Shown here: piece after piece, positions 45,269 to 54,378 of the stretch
Layout: each line of letters begins with the position of its first letter
How positions within the stretch are numbered: position 1 is the first letter of the stretch
Assembly (NCBI RefSeq): GCF_002706745.1
Contig: NZ_CP017702.1
Span: 744,001-808,000, forward strand
DNA from: Companilactobacillus farciminis KCTC 3681 = DSM 20184
GTDB taxonomy: Bacteria > Bacillota > Bacilli > Lactobacillales > Lactobacillaceae
Direction: 5' to 3'
DNA length: 64,000 nt
The notes under the pieces: model-generated
Told to the model about the DNA's origin: nothing
Database searches by the model: none
What the model saw: only the letters and a program-made list of their open reading frames with translations
Translations under genes and position numbers: made by a program

Positions 45269-46105
45269 ATGGACGAAATTGGCCAAAAATTAAGAAATGC
45301 TCGTATCAAAAAAGGATACACAATTGATGATTTACAACAAATCACAAAAATTCAAAAAAGGTATTTGATTGCTATTGAAGAAGGTCAATTTGATCATCTT
45401 CCTGGTGATTTCTATGTCAGAGCTTTCATCAAGCAATATTCTGATGCTGTTGGTATTTCAAGTGATGACTTGTTGGAAGAATACAAGTCTGATATTCCTA
45501 ATGCACAACCTACGCAAGAAACTGCTCCTGAAGAGACTAAGACTAGAAGTATCAAGGAAGAATCAAATTCTTTCTTCTCTAACTTGGGTAACTATATTCC
45601 TCAAATTGTCGTTGGTATTATAGTTGTCGTTATTATTGGGGTAATCGCTTTTGGTATGATTCACAGAAACCAAAGCTCATCAAGTGTAACGATTCCAAAG
45701 GATAATACTGAACAAACAACTAAAAAAGCCAAGAAGACAACTAAGAAGAAGGCTGCTAAGAAGACTGAAACTAAGTCTAAAGAGACAGCTGTTAAGGAGT
45801 CTGACACTGAAGGGACATATACGATCACAAACGCCCCAAGTGATGGACTAAAAGTTGTTGTTGAAGGTAGCAACGGTCAAGCTTGGATTCAATTCAAGGA
45901 AGGCGACAACACTACTTGGCAACAAGCTCTTAGTGCTGATGAAAAGAAAGAAACTACTGTTCCTAGCGACACAACGACTTTCACTATTCAAACGGGTAAC
46001 GTTAATAATACTAAGGTTACGATCGATGGTAAGGACGTTGACTTGTCTAAATCACAAAGTGGCGACACAATCGTTAAAACTTTGACATTTAATATTGAAA
46101 AATAA
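45269..46105 (+). CDS. rodZ: RodZ-like helix-turn-helix membrane protein (YmfM)
   Basis: A 278-residue protein that links the cell-shape cytoskeleton to the membrane. The N-terminal HTH_25 domain (1-75) has GQKLRNARIKKGYTIDDLQQ and GDFYVRAFIKQYSDAVG. One membrane helix lies at about 112-133. A Lys/Thr-rich linker (145-180, repeated KKAKKTTKKK-like) leads to a beta-rich DUF4115 domain (about 185-278) outside the cell. GGTGG precedes the ATG. A terminator follows. Confidence 0.88.
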   Translation: MDEIGQKLRNARIKKGYTIDDLQQITKIQKRYLIAIEEGQFDHLPGDFYVRAFIKQYSDAVGISSDDLLEEYKSDIPNAQPTQETAPEETKTRSIKEESNSFFSNLGNYIPQIVVGIIVVVIIGVIAFGMIHRNQSSSSVTIPKDNTEQTTKKAKKTTKKKAAKKTETKSKETAVKESDTEGTYTITNAPSDGLKVVVEGSNGQAWIQFKEGDNTTWQQALSADEKKETTVPSDTTTFTIQTGNVNNTKVTIDGKDVDLSKSQSGDTIVKTLTFNIEK

Positions 46106-46147
46106 AATAATGGTGTCTAATCTTTATGGGTAGGCACCATTATTTTG
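46104..46147 (+). terminator. Terminator after rodZ
   Basis: AAAATAATGGTGTCTA pairs with TAGGCACCATTATTTT around 12 bases. The T-run is short; read-through to pgsA is possible. Confidence 0.7.
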
Positions 46148-46177
46148 TCAAAATTAGTATTCTTGGAGGATTTTTCA

Positions 46178-46762
46178 ATGGTTTGGAATGTACCAAATAA
46201 ATTAACCATGTTACGGATTATTTTAATTCCGGTCTTTATTATTTTATTAGCCTTTAATTGGAGCGGCTTAGGTGATATTTACGTCGCCAATGATTTGATT
46301 CCAGTCAATCATGTTTTAGCAACGGTTGTCTTCATCGTTGCCTCATTGACAGACTTGTTGGATGGTAAGATTGCTCGTAAGTATCATTTAGTATCCAACT
46401 TCGGTAAGTTTGCCGATACCTTAGCTGACAAAATGCTCGTTATGACAGCATTTATTTTCTTAGTTAGCTTCAAAATGGCTCCAGCTTGGGTCGTTGCGAT
46501 TATCGTTTGTCGTGAATTGGCTGTTACTGGTTTAAGAACTATCGTTTTGGAAGTTGGTGGTAAGGTCATGGCTGCTCAAATGCCTGGTAAGATCAAGACT
46601 ACAACTCAAATGTTAGCTATCATTTTCTTATTGATGCACAATATTTTCTTCTCCGCTATCAATATTCCAATTGGAGAAATTTTCTTATATATCTGTTTGA
46701 TTTTCACTATTTATTCAGGTGCTGATTACTTTATTCAAAGTAAAGATATTTTCAAATCTTAA
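46178..46762 (+). CDS. pgsA: CDP-diacylglycerol-glycerol-3-phosphate 3-phosphatidyltransferase
   Basis: Makes phosphatidylglycerol phosphate, first step to phosphatidylglycerol. A 194-residue membrane protein with the CDP-alcohol phosphatidyltransferase motif DLLDGKIARKYHLVSNFGKFADTLADK (DGxxAR...G...D...D). GGAGG precedes the ATG at 46178; the longer frame upstream runs through the terminator. cinA follows after 23 bp. Confidence 0.95.
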   Translation: MVWNVPNKLTMLRIILIPVFIILLAFNWSGLGDIYVANDLIPVNHVLATVVFIVASLTDLLDGKIARKYHLVSNFGKFADTLADKMLVMTAFIFLVSFKMAPAWVVAIIVCRELAVTGLRTIVLEVGGKVMAAQMPGKIKTTTQMLAIIFLLMHNIFFSAINIPIGEIFLYICLIFTIYSGADYFIQSKDIFKS

Positions 46763-46785
46763 TACGTAATTTGAAAGAGAGAGCA

Positions 46786-47325
46786 ATGAAAAAAGAGATA
46801 GATTTTTTAAAGACGATTGAACAATTAGACTTTGAAGAGGGAATTCCAGAAGACTTTAAAGACTTTCCTAAGCAGACGGTTAATTTGTTGAAGCAGACTC
46901 ATTTGAAGATTACTGCGGCAGAAAGTTTAACCGCTGGAATGTTTCAAGCGACTGTTGCGACAATTCCAGGTGCTTCGAACGTCTTCGATGGTGGCTTCGT
47001 CACTTATGCTGATTCTATCAAGGTGAAGTTATTGGGGATGGATCCGCAATTGATTGAAGATAATACCGTCGTCAGCGGACCAGTAGCTTTGGCAATGGCC
47101 AAATTGTCTGCAGAAAAAGTCGAAGCTGATATCGGTGTCGGTTTCACAGGTGTTGCCGGTCCTGATCCATTGGAGGGAAACCCCGTGGGAACAGTCTTTA
47201 TTAGTGCTTATAATCGTACAAATAACGAAAAAATTGTTAAAGAATTTCATTTTTCTGGGTCGCGTCAAGCAATCCGTGAAAAGTCAGTCCTTTGCGGATT
47301 TGCTCTCGTTCAAGAAATAATATAA
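46786..47325 (+). CDS. cinA: CinA C-terminal domain protein (nicotinamide-nucleotide amidohydrolase PncC type)
   Basis: A 179-residue protein holding only the CinA C-terminal amidase domain: TAAESLTAGMFQATVATIPGAS (catalytic Ser-Lys region) and VGFTGVAGPDPLEGNPVGTVFIS. Full CinA is about 410 residues with an N-terminal MoaB-like domain that is absent here; an extra 35 or so N-terminal residues replace it. The domain deamidates nicotinamide mononucleotide. The gene sits in the classical pgsA-cinA-recA order of competent Firmicutes. GAGAGAG precedes the ATG at 46786. Confidence 0.87.
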   Translation: MKKEIDFLKTIEQLDFEEGIPEDFKDFPKQTVNLLKQTHLKITAAESLTAGMFQATVATIPGASNVFDGGFVTYADSIKVKLLGMDPQLIEDNTVVSGPVALAMAKLSAEKVEADIGVGFTGVAGPDPLEGNPVGTVFISAYNRTNNEKIVKEFHFSGSRQAIREKSVLCGFALVQEII

Positions 47326-47350
47326 CGAACAAACATTTGTTCGCTTTTTT
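47326..47350 (+). promoter_or_regulatory. Combined LexA (SOS) box and terminator hairpin upstream of recA
   Basis: CAAACATTTGTTCG (47330-47343) matches the Gram-positive LexA box CGAACATATGTTCG at 12 of 14 positions. The same DNA forms the hairpin CGAACAAA-CA-TTTGTTCG followed by C and six T, which would end cinA transcription. A recA promoter TTGCTT-17-TAATAT follows directly (about 47352-47380). So one palindrome may serve as both terminator and repressor site. Confidence 0.55.
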
Positions 47351-47413
47351 CTTGCTTTTTTGATGAATTACTAATAATATAACTAGTGATGAATGCATTA
47401 GGAGGAAAGCAAT

Positions 47414-48544
47414 TTGGCTAAAGATGAACGACAAAAGGCTTTGGATGTAGCCTTAAAGAAGATTGAAAAGGATTTTGGTAAGGGTGCCATTATGAGAATG
47501 GGTGACGATTTAAATACTCAGATCTCAACTGTTTCTAGTGGTTCACTTGCACTTGATAATGCATTGGGTGTCGGTGGCTTCCCACGCGGAAGAATCGTAG
47601 AAATTTATGGACCTGAAAGTTCTGGTAAAACAACCGTTGCATTACATGCCGTTGCTGAAGTTCAAAAGCAAGGTGGTACTGCAGCATATATTGATGCTGA
47701 AAATGCCATGGACCCCGCTTATGCAACTGCCTTGGGTGTTAATATTGATGACCTATTGTTGTCACAACCCGATACAGGTGAACAAGGATTAGAGATTGCT
47801 GATGCTTTGGTATCTAGTGGTGCGGTCGATATCGTCGTTGTCGATTCAGTTGCTGCTTTGGTTCCACGTGCTGAAATTGAAGGTGAAATGGGAGATTCCC
47901 ACGTTGGTCTTCAAGCTCGATTGATGTCACAAGCTTTGCGTAAATTGTCTGGTTCAATCAACAAGACTAAGACGATTGCACTTTTCATTAATCAAATCCG
48001 TGAAAAAGTTGGTATTATGTTCGGTAATCCAGAAACTACTCCTGGTGGTCGTGCTTTGAAGTTTTATTCAACGATTAGACTAGAAGTACGTCGTGCTGAA
48101 CAGATTAAAGACGGTACAGATGTAATTGGTAACCGTACTAAGATCAAAGTTGTTAAGAACAAGGTTGCTCCACCATTCAAGATTGCTTTGGTAGATATTA
48201 TGTATGGTCATGGTATTTCTCAAACTGGTGAGTTAGTCGACATGGCTGTTGATAAGGACATTATCGATAAGAGTGGTTCATGGTACTCATACGGTGATGA
48301 ACGAATCGGCCAAGGTCGTGAAAATGCCAAGACTTATCTAGCAAATAATCCTGACAAGATGGAAGAAATCAAGCAAAAGGTTCGTGCCGCTTATGGTATG
48401 GATGGCAAGCCAGAGGATGAAGAAACTTCTGACGATGCCAAAGACGATAAGAGTAAAGATTCAAAAAAAGATGAGAAGTCGACCAAAAAAGGTGACGAAG
48501 CTCTAGATTTGAATCTCGACACTGATAAAAAAGAAAATAAATAA
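47414..48544 (+). CDS. recA: Recombinase RecA
   Basis: Central recombinase: coats single-stranded DNA, pairs homologous strands and triggers LexA self-cleavage. 376 residues. Walker [10 protein letters not shown] (about 66-74), Walker B region [14 protein letters not shown], the L2-region segment [24 protein letters not shown]. The C-terminal tail (about 335-376) is long and highly charged (D/E/K), as in lactobacilli. The start is TTG, eight bases after AGGAGG. Upstream lies a probable SOS box. Confidence 0.97.
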   Translation: MAKDERQKALDVALKKIEKDFGKGAIMRMGDDLNTQISTVSSGSLALDNALGVGGFPRGRIVEIYGPESSGKTTVALHAVAEVQKQGGTAAYIDAENAMDPAYATALGVNIDDLLLSQPDTGEQGLEIADALVSSGAVDIVVVDSVAALVPRAEIEGEMGDSHVGLQARLMSQALRKLSGSINKTKTIALFINQIREKVGIMFGNPETTPGGRALKFYSTIRLEVRRAEQIKDGTDVIGNRTKIKVVKNKVAPPFKIALVDIMYGHGISQTGELVDMAVDKDIIDKSGSWYSYGDERIGQGRENAKTYLANNPDKMEEIKQKVRAAYGMDGKPEDEETSDDAKDDKSKDSKKDEKSTKKGDEALDLNLDTDKKENK

Positions 48545-48547
48545 GAG

Positions 48548-48580
48548 AAAGAGGCCAATTGTGTCTCTTTTTTTCTTTTT
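48548..48580 (+). terminator. Terminator after recA
   Basis: AAAGAGGC pairs with GTCTCTTT (one G-T pair) around CAATTGT, followed by a T-rich tail. Confidence 0.75.
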
Positions 48581-48586
48581 AGTTGG

Positions 48587-48614
48587 TTGACAGGCGATAT
48601 TTATTCTATAATAT
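48587..48614 (+). promoter_or_regulatory. Sigma-A promoter of rny
   Basis: Consensus TTGACA (48587-48592), 16-bp spacer, TAATAT (48609-48614), leaving a leader of about 70 nt. Confidence 0.65.
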
Positions 48615-48690
48615 TAAGTTGTATGTAATAATCTGCAACATTTAAAATTTTTACAAACACATTTTTAAAAGCAAATATGGAGGTGATGGC

Positions 48691-50256
48691 ATGTATCCTG
48701 CTATCATAACCTTCTCTTTCGCTCTAGTAACATTAATTGTGGGTGTCCTTTTCGGATATGCTCTCTGTAAAGACTCCTATGAGAAAAAACTTTCACAAGC
48801 TAAACAAACTGCTGAAGACATTGTTTCTGATGCTAAAAAGGCCGCTAAGTCTTTGAAGAAAGAAACATTGCTTGAAGCAAAAGATGAAATTCATCAATAT
48901 CGTGAGAAACAAGAAGATGAATTGAAGGAACGTCGTAAAGATATTCAGAAACAAGAGAATCGTGTGCTTGAAAGACAAGACATTTTGGATAAAAAAGACC
49001 AAACGCTTGAAAAACGTGAGGACAATATCGAGCATAATGAGAATAATCTTACAGCGCGCCAACAAAAACTTGATGAAAAAGCTAAACAATTGACTAAAAC
49101 TCTTGAAGAACAGCAAGCGGAGCTGGTAAGAGTAAGTAACTTGACTCGTGAACAAGCGAGAAAAATCATTCTTGATAAATTAAATAAAGAATTGGTTCAT
49201 GAACGTGCCAAAATGATTAAGGAAAGTGACGAACAAGCTAAGCAAACTTCAGAAAAGGATGCTAAAGCTTTGATCGTTGCGGCAATTCAAAGAAGTGCAG
49301 CTGATACTGTCTCAGAATCGACCGTTACAACCGTTACATTGCCTAATGAAGACATGAAGGGGAGAATCATCGGTCGCGAGGGTAGAAATATCCGGACTAT
49401 CGAAGCGTTAACGGGGGTTGACTTGATAATTGACGATACTCCAGAAGCAGTTGCATTAAGTGCTTATGATCCGGTCAGACGAGAAATTGCTCGTATGGCC
49501 TTGGAGAAATTGATTGAAGATGGAAGAATTCATCCAGCTCGTATCGAAGAAATGGTCGATAAAGCTAGAAAAGAAATGGATGATCACATTCGTGAAGTCG
49601 GTGAACAAACGGTTTATAGTTTGGGCATCAGCTCGATGAATCCTGATTTAATCAAGATTATTGGACGTATGGAATATCGTACAAGTTATGGTCAAAATGT
49701 TTTGAATCACTCAATTGAAGTCGCTAAATTATCCGCTGTAATGGCTTCAGAATTGGGTGAAGATGTTATGTTAGCAAAACGAGCAGGTTTATTACACGAT
49801 ATCGGTAAAGCTATCGATCGTGAAGTTGACGGTTCCCACGTAGAAATAGGTGTGGATATCGCAACTAAGTATAAAGAGCCAGAAGTAGTCGTTAATACGA
49901 TTGCTTCACATCATGGGGATGTTGAACCAACATCATTAATTGCAACAATCGTTGCAGCGGCTGATGCAATTTCCGCATCGCGTCCTGGTGCTAGATCAGA
50001 ATCGATGGAAAATTACATTCACCGTCTTGAAAAATTGGAAGAAATTTCCGATAAGCATGAAGGTGTTGATCACAGTTATGCCATTCAGGCTGGTCACGAG
50101 ATTCGTGTCATGGTCAAACCTGAACAAATTTCTGACGACCAAGCTGCAATTTTGGCTCGAGATATTAAAGGTGAGATTGAAGATAACCTTGAATATCCAG
50201 GACATATTAAAGTTACAGTTGTTCGTGAAGTCAGAAAAGTTGAATTAGCAAAATAA
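48691..50256 (+). CDS. rny: Ribonuclease Y
   Basis: Membrane-anchored endoribonuclease that starts mRNA decay. 521 residues: one N-terminal membrane helix (about 4-24), a long charged coiled coil (30-200), a KH RNA-binding domain (about 210-275, [21 protein letters not shown]), and an HD domain (about 335-430) with the catalytic [21 protein letters not shown] is a nearly perfect ribosome site. It has its own promoter and terminator. Confidence 0.97.
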   Translation: MYPAIITFSFALVTLIVGVLFGYALCKDSYEKKLSQAKQTAEDIVSDAKKAAKSLKKETLLEAKDEIHQYREKQEDELKERRKDIQKQENRVLERQDILDKKDQTLEKREDNIEHNENNLTARQQKLDEKAKQLTKTLEEQQAELVRVSNLTREQARKIILDKLNKELVHERAKMIKESDEQAKQTSEKDAKALIVAAIQRSAADTVSESTVTTVTLPNEDMKGRIIGREGRNIRTIEALTGVDLIIDDTPEAVALSAYDPVRREIARMALEKLIEDGRIHPARIEEMVDKARKEMDDHIREVGEQTVYSLGISSMNPDLIKIIGRMEYRTSYGQNVLNHSIEVAKLSAVMASELGEDVMLAKRAGLLHDIGKAIDREVDGSHVEIGVDIATKYKEPEVVVNTIASHHGDVEPTSLIATIVAAADAISASRPGARSESMENYIHRLEKLEEISDKHEGVDHSYAIQAGHEIRVMVKPEQISDDQAAILARDIKGEIEDNLEYPGHIKVTVVREVRKVELAK

Positions 50257-50264
50257 TAATTATT

Positions 50265-50297
50265 GAGGGGTGTATCAAAAGATACGCTCTTTTTTTA
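50265..50297 (+). terminator. Terminator after rny
   Basis: GTGTATC and GATACGC with flanking GAG/CTC form the stem, with loop AAAA and a run of seven T. Confidence 0.8.
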
Positions 50298-50364
50298 TTT
50301 TCTTTTAGATTGTGGGTCTGGTATTGTATAATTGTTCTATTAATGGAAAGTGAGTTTTTCTAAA

Positions 50365-51459
50365 ATGTCGGTTATGTTTAATGTAATAGTAAAATTATTT
50401 TTGACGATGATCCTATCGGCTGCAATAACTCCTTTCGTAGTGAAATTAGCCTATATTTTAGGAGCTGTGGATAAACCAAATGCTCGGCGAGTAAATATTA
50501 AGCCAATGCCCACGATGGGTGGACTGGCTATTTTTATTGCGTTTAATTTCTCGACGTTTGTGTTATTGCGCGAACAATTTCCTACTCATGAGTTGTTTAG
50601 CGTTTTCTTAGCTGAATGTATCATTATTTTGACGGGGATCATTGATGATATCAGAGAATTATCACCTAAGGCCAAGTTGGCTGGAATACTGGCTGCTGCT
50701 TTAGTGATTTACTTCTTAGCTGGAATCAGAATGAATGAGGTCACGTTACCGATTTTTGGCTCATTCCAATTGGGTTGGTGGAGTTTGCCAATTACTATCA
50801 TTTGGATTATTGCCATCACTAATGCGGTCAACTTAATTGATGGACTGGATGGTTTGGCGACGGGGGTTTCAATCATTGCGCTGTTTACTATGGGAGTTAT
50901 GGCATATTTCTTCTTGAATATGACTAACGTCTACGTAGCAATTTGGATTTTTGCGATGGTAGCGGCATTGATTGGTTTCTTGCCTCATAATTTCCATCCG
51001 GCCAGTATTTTTCTAGGTGATACTGGTTCACTCTTTATTGGTTTTATGATGGCGGTATTCTCTTTAAAGGGATTAAAAAACGTAACTTTTATTAGTTTGC
51101 TGATGCCAGTCGTTATTATGGGTGTGCCAATTACAGATACTGTTTATGCAATTTTAAGAAGATTATTGAATAAAAAGCCAATTATGCAAGCTGATAAGCA
51201 CCATTTGCACCACCGTTTGATGCAATTGGGATTGTCGCATCGTCAAACTGTTTTGGTAATTTATGGATTATCATTAGTTTTCGCCTTTATATCATTGCTT
51301 TATCCACTATCAACCTTGTGGGGAAGTATTTTATTGACGATAGGCGTTTTGATTGGTTTGGAATTATTTATTGAATCGATTGGATTACTTGGTGATGATC
51401 GCCAGCCATTGTTACGAGCAATTCAAAGATTTGTTAAACGAATGGAAAAGAAAGATTAG
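50365..51459 (+). CDS. tagO: Undecaprenyl-phosphate N-acetylglucosaminyl-1-phosphate transferase (TagO/WecA family)
   Basis: Loads GlcNAc-1-phosphate onto undecaprenyl phosphate, the first step of wall teichoic acid or wall polysaccharide synthesis. About 364 residues with some 10-11 membrane helices. Motifs: GIIDDIRELSPKAK (DDxxD-type), NAVNLIDGLDGLATG, and NFHPASIFLGDTGS, with the cytoplasmic HHLHHRL loop. The start is uncertain: ATG 50365 or GTG 50350 in the same frame; the nearby GGAAAGTGAG lies between, and I prefer the ATG. It is monocistronic. Confidence 0.93.
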   Translation: MSVMFNVIVKLFLTMILSAAITPFVVKLAYILGAVDKPNARRVNIKPMPTMGGLAIFIAFNFSTFVLLREQFPTHELFSVFLAECIIILTGIIDDIRELSPKAKLAGILAAALVIYFLAGIRMNEVTLPIFGSFQLGWWSLPITIIWIIAITNAVNLIDGLDGLATGVSIIALFTMGVMAYFFLNMTNVYVAIWIFAMVAALIGFLPHNFHPASIFLGDTGSLFIGFMMAVFSLKGLKNVTFISLLMPVVIMGVPITDTVYAILRRLLNKKPIMQADKHHLHHRLMQLGLSHRQTVLVIYGLSLVFAFISLLYPLSTLWGSILLTIGVLIGLELFIESIGLLGDDRQPLLRAIQRFVKRMEKKD

Positions 51460-51488
51460 CAAGCGCCGTTATAGCGCCTGCTTTTTTT
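51458..51488 (+). terminator. Terminator after tagO
   Basis: AGCAAGCGC pairs with GCGCCTGCT (one mismatch), followed by seven T. It overlaps the stop codon. Confidence 0.82.
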
Positions 51489-51598
51489 GTCTCTAGAGTA
51501 TTTCCACAAATCAAAGACCCGATAAAGATTGAGTTCCACCGCTTGTAGGTAGTATATATACTTATATCCCTTTAAATTGAAACCGAGGAGAATTCAAA

Positions 51599-52363
51599 AT
51601 GGAATTAAGTGAACAATTAAAGAAGTATCGCAAGCAAAAGAATTTAACGCAACGAGAATTAGCCTTGAAATTAAATGTTTCCGACAAGACGATCTCAAGT
51701 TGGGAAACGGGGAGAACTTATCCGGATATTTCGTTGTTGATCAATTTAAGCTCCATTTTGGAAATTTCCTTAGATGAATTTTTAAAAGGAGACTTTGAAA
51801 CGGTGGAGAAAATTGATAAGGATTTAAAGTTAAAGCGAGTTTACAAAAAATGGTTGATTGCTGTTTTAGTGGTGGGAGTCATCTTGATAGGTGGTGGATT
51901 TTTTCTATCAACGTATCAATACAAAAATGCTACGGTTGACCGATTTAACCCTCTGTTAGAAACTAAAATAGGTTATGCAGCTTTGCCGACTGAAAAGACT
52001 GCCATTGCTTCGGATTATGAGACCATGAAGGATTCTCATGGTAAAACCAAAAAGATTTTAGGTTCACCATACAAAAATATGGTCGTGACTGATGATGCTT
52101 GGGGAAATTCATCGTTTTTGACTTTTTACGGTGGCTTGGCACCTAAGGACAAAACTTATGCAATGGTAAGACATCGCGGTAGTTACGTTTCAAAAATTAA
52201 CTTTGTCGATTGGGATTCGATACCTAAGTCTATTCGAAATAATATGTTCCAAGATTATAGTGAATATCGACAAATGTATCAGATGTACAAAGAAGGTCAA
52301 AAGGATTATCAAGGAAAGGGTAATGACAGTCCAGTTTTTACCGTTCAAACAGGAAAATATTAA
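51599..52363 (+). CDS. XRE-family regulator with one membrane helix and an outer domain
   Basis: A 254-residue protein. The N-terminal Cro/CI-type helix-turn-helix (1-60) has KKYRKQKNLTQRELALKLNVSDKTISSWETGRTYPDI. A single membrane helix at about 84-106 (WLIAVLVVGVILIGGGFFLS) anchors it, and about 145 residues lie outside with no motif I recognise. Such membrane-tethered regulators may couple an outer signal to transcription. The ribosome site GAGGAG is good. It stands alone; its targets are unknown. Confidence 0.8.
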   Translation: MELSEQLKKYRKQKNLTQRELALKLNVSDKTISSWETGRTYPDISLLINLSSILEISLDEFLKGDFETVEKIDKDLKLKRVYKKWLIAVLVVGVILIGGGFFLSTYQYKNATVDRFNPLLETKIGYAALPTEKTAIASDYETMKDSHGKTKKILGSPYKNMVVTDDAWGNSSFLTFYGGLAPKDKTYAMVRHRGSYVSKINFVDWDSIPKSIRNNMFQDYSEYRQMYQMYKEGQKDYQGKGNDSPVFTVQTGKY

Positions 52364-52400
52364 AAAAATCCGATTCGAAATTTACTCGAATCGGATTTTT
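52364..52400. terminator. Bidirectional terminator, XRE gene / yigZ
   Basis: AAAAATCCGATTCG and CGAATCGGATTTTT form a perfect 14-bp stem with a 9-base loop. Confidence 0.92.
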
Positions 52401-53037
52401 AGTTGGCTTCAATTGGAACTTGTTTGTAAGTCTTTTGAGTTTCTTTTAGTTGAATTTGATTTTGGAATAAGTCTTTGATGTTTTGAACAGCTTCTTCAAC
52501 AATGTTCAAATCCAAATATATTTCGCATTTAACGTCAGCTGTGAATTGATTGTTTTCCAAATTGATTTTCTCATTTTTAGCGTAGTTATCAAACTTGTCG
52601 AACAAATGATAAGGAATTGTTAATTCAAAACCTTGTTGAATGCGATTTTCGACTAATCCAATTTCTTTGACTGCTTCAGCAGTGGTTGAAGAGTAGGCTC
52701 TGATTAAGCCACCAGCACCTAATTTAATACCACCGAAGTATCTTGTGACGACAACAGCCACATTTTGTAAGTTTTGTTGCTGAAGAACATTCAAGATAGG
52801 AGAACCGGCAGTACCACTAGGTTCACCATCATCAGACATCCGTTCGATCAGGACATTTTCTTTGACGATAAAGGCTGTACAGTTGTGAGTAGCACCCGCT
52901 TCTTGTTGACGAATTTTTTTGATAAATTCATTGGCCTCGGCTTCAGAAAAGACTTGTGCAATGTGGGCGATGAAACGTGATTTTTTGATATCTTTTTCGT
53001 GACTGCCAGTTTGGGCGATTGTTTTATAATTTTCCAA
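52399..53037 (-). CDS. yigZ: YigZ/IMPACT-family protein
   Basis: A 212-residue cytoplasmic protein of the UPF0029 (IMPACT/YIH1) family. The N-terminal domain has the hallmark KKSRFIAHIAQV, GATHNCTAF, and SDDGEPSGTAGSPIL followed by VVTRYFGGIKLGAGGLIRAY. A DUF1949 domain makes up the C-terminus. The molecular role in bacteria is unclear. The start is TTG with AAGGAG nine bases before it. It is divergent from comFA, a common arrangement in Firmicutes. Confidence 0.92.
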   Translation of the reverse strand: MENYKTIAQTGSHEKDIKKSRFIAHIAQVFSEAEANEFIKKIRQQEAGATHNCTAFIVKENVLIERMSDDGEPSGTAGSPILNVLQQQNLQNVAVVVTRYFGGIKLGAGGLIRAYSSTTAEAVKEIGLVENRIQQGFELTIPYHLFDKFDNYAKNEKINLENNQFTADVKCEIYLDLNIVEEAVQNIKDLFQNQIQLKETQKTYKQVPIEAN

Positions 53038-53067
53038 AAATAGTGACTCCTTTGCGTAATTTTTTGT

Positions 53068-54378
53068 ATGAATAAAATAAATGAATACTTAGGTGGTCGT
53101 GTACTCAATACGACTAGTTTGAATAATGAAGACTTAAACGAGTTACAAACACTAGGTGGTAAGTTATGTGATGCAACTTTTAGAAAGGACAATAAATTAT
53201 TTTGTCGACGTTGCCTGATGGGAATCAAAAAATTGCCAATTGATTTTCAGTACTGTCGGCATTGCATTAATTTAGGAAAAATTCAGGTAGACGATAAGCT
53301 GATAATTACCCCGACAGACATCTCTTATCCAGCTCAGAATCAATATCTGCAATGGAATGGACAATTAACTGCAAATCAACGAAAAGGCGTTAGAGAGCTT
53401 TTAATTGCTTTTCAAAATAAACAAGATCATTTAGTTTGGGCAGTAACTGGTGCTGGCAAAATGGAAATGATTTTTCCTTTGATTGAGCAAGTGTTAATAG
53501 CAGGCCAGCGAGTAGCGATGTGTTCACCTCGAGTTGATGTTTGTATTGAATTGTTTCCACGGATCCAAGCAGTTTTTCCTAATACTTCAGTAGGTCTTTT
53601 TCACGGTAAAAGTGCGGAGAAGTATCATTTGACGCAAATTGCCATTATGACAGTTCATCAGTTGATCCGTTTTGAGCAAGGTTTTGACGTTTTGATAATC
53701 GATGAAGTGGATTCGTATCCCTTGGCAGGTAATGAAATGCTTCATAAGGCCATCTATAAAGCTAAAAAAACTGACGGTATGATCGTTTATTTGTCAGCCA
53801 CGCCACCCAAAGAATTATTGCAGGATGTCCGCCAAGAAAAGATCACCTTGAGTAAATTGTATCAAAGATTTCACGGTCATCCACTCCCAGAGCCACAGTG
53901 TCATTTATTATTCAAAAAAATAAATTTTTTAGGTATTAATCCACAACTGCGTTATAAAATAAATCAAATGATTCATAATAAACAACGTTTTATGTTATTT
54001 TTTCCACAAATTCCAATTATGAAATCCTTTGCGAAACAATTAAAGAAATTATATCCAACATTAACCTTTGTCGATGTGAGTTCCAAGGATAAACAACGTT
54101 TGGAAAAAGTTCAACAATTTCGTGACCAAAAGGTTCAAGCAATTTTGACAACGACAATTTTGGAGCGAGGAGTTACTTTCAAAAAAATTACCGTGATAGT
54201 TTTAGAAGCACAGGCAAAAGAATTTACCAAGACGACTTTGATTCAAATAGCTGGACGGGCTGGACGAGGAAAGGATTCCTACGACGATGAAGTTCATTTT
54301 TACTATCAATACTATACAGAACAGATTCGTTTGGCTTGTAGAGAAATCAAATACTTAAATTGGCAGGCTAAGAAATGA
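53068..54378 (+). CDS. comFA: Competence helicase ComFA with altered Walker A motif
   Basis: ComFA is a DEAD-box-like ATPase that helps pull single-stranded DNA into the cell. 436 residues: a zinc-binding N-terminus (CRRC...CRHC, about 51-72), then two RecA-like domains with IIDEVDSYP (motif II), VYLSATPP (motif III) and TTTILERGVTF / QIAGRAGRG (motifs V-VI). The Walker A motif reads AVTGAGKMEM: the usual Thr after the catalytic Lys131 is Met132, one base change (ACG to ATG). This Thr normally binds Mg-ATP, so activity may be reduced or lost. No clear ribosome site precedes the ATG. comFC overlaps its stop. Confidence 0.93.
   Translation: MNKINEYLGGRVLNTTSLNNEDLNELQTLGGKLCDATFRKDNKLFCRRCLMGIKKLPIDFQYCRHCINLGKIQVDDKLIITPTDISYPAQNQYLQWNGQLTANQRKGVRELLIAFQNKQDHLVWAVTGAGKMEMIFPLIEQVLIAGQRVAMCSPRVDVCIELFPRIQAVFPNTSVGLFHGKSAEKYHLTQIAIMTVHQLIRFEQGFDVLIIDEVDSYPLAGNEMLHKAIYKAKKTDGMIVYLSATPPKELLQDVRQEKITLSKLYQRFHGHPLPEPQCHLLFKKINFLGINPQLRYKINQMIHNKQRFMLFFPQIPIMKSFAKQLKKLYPTLTFVDVSSKDKQRLEKVQQFRDQKVQAILTTTILERGVTFKKITVIVLEAQAKEFTKTTLIQIAGRAGRGKDSYDDEVHFYYQYYTEQIRLACREIKYLNWQAKK

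Noticed and set aside
48793..49155. Minus-strand reading frame of 120 codons inside rny
   Set aside because: It is the complement of the rny coiled-coil coding region, with no ribosome site and a low-complexity product.
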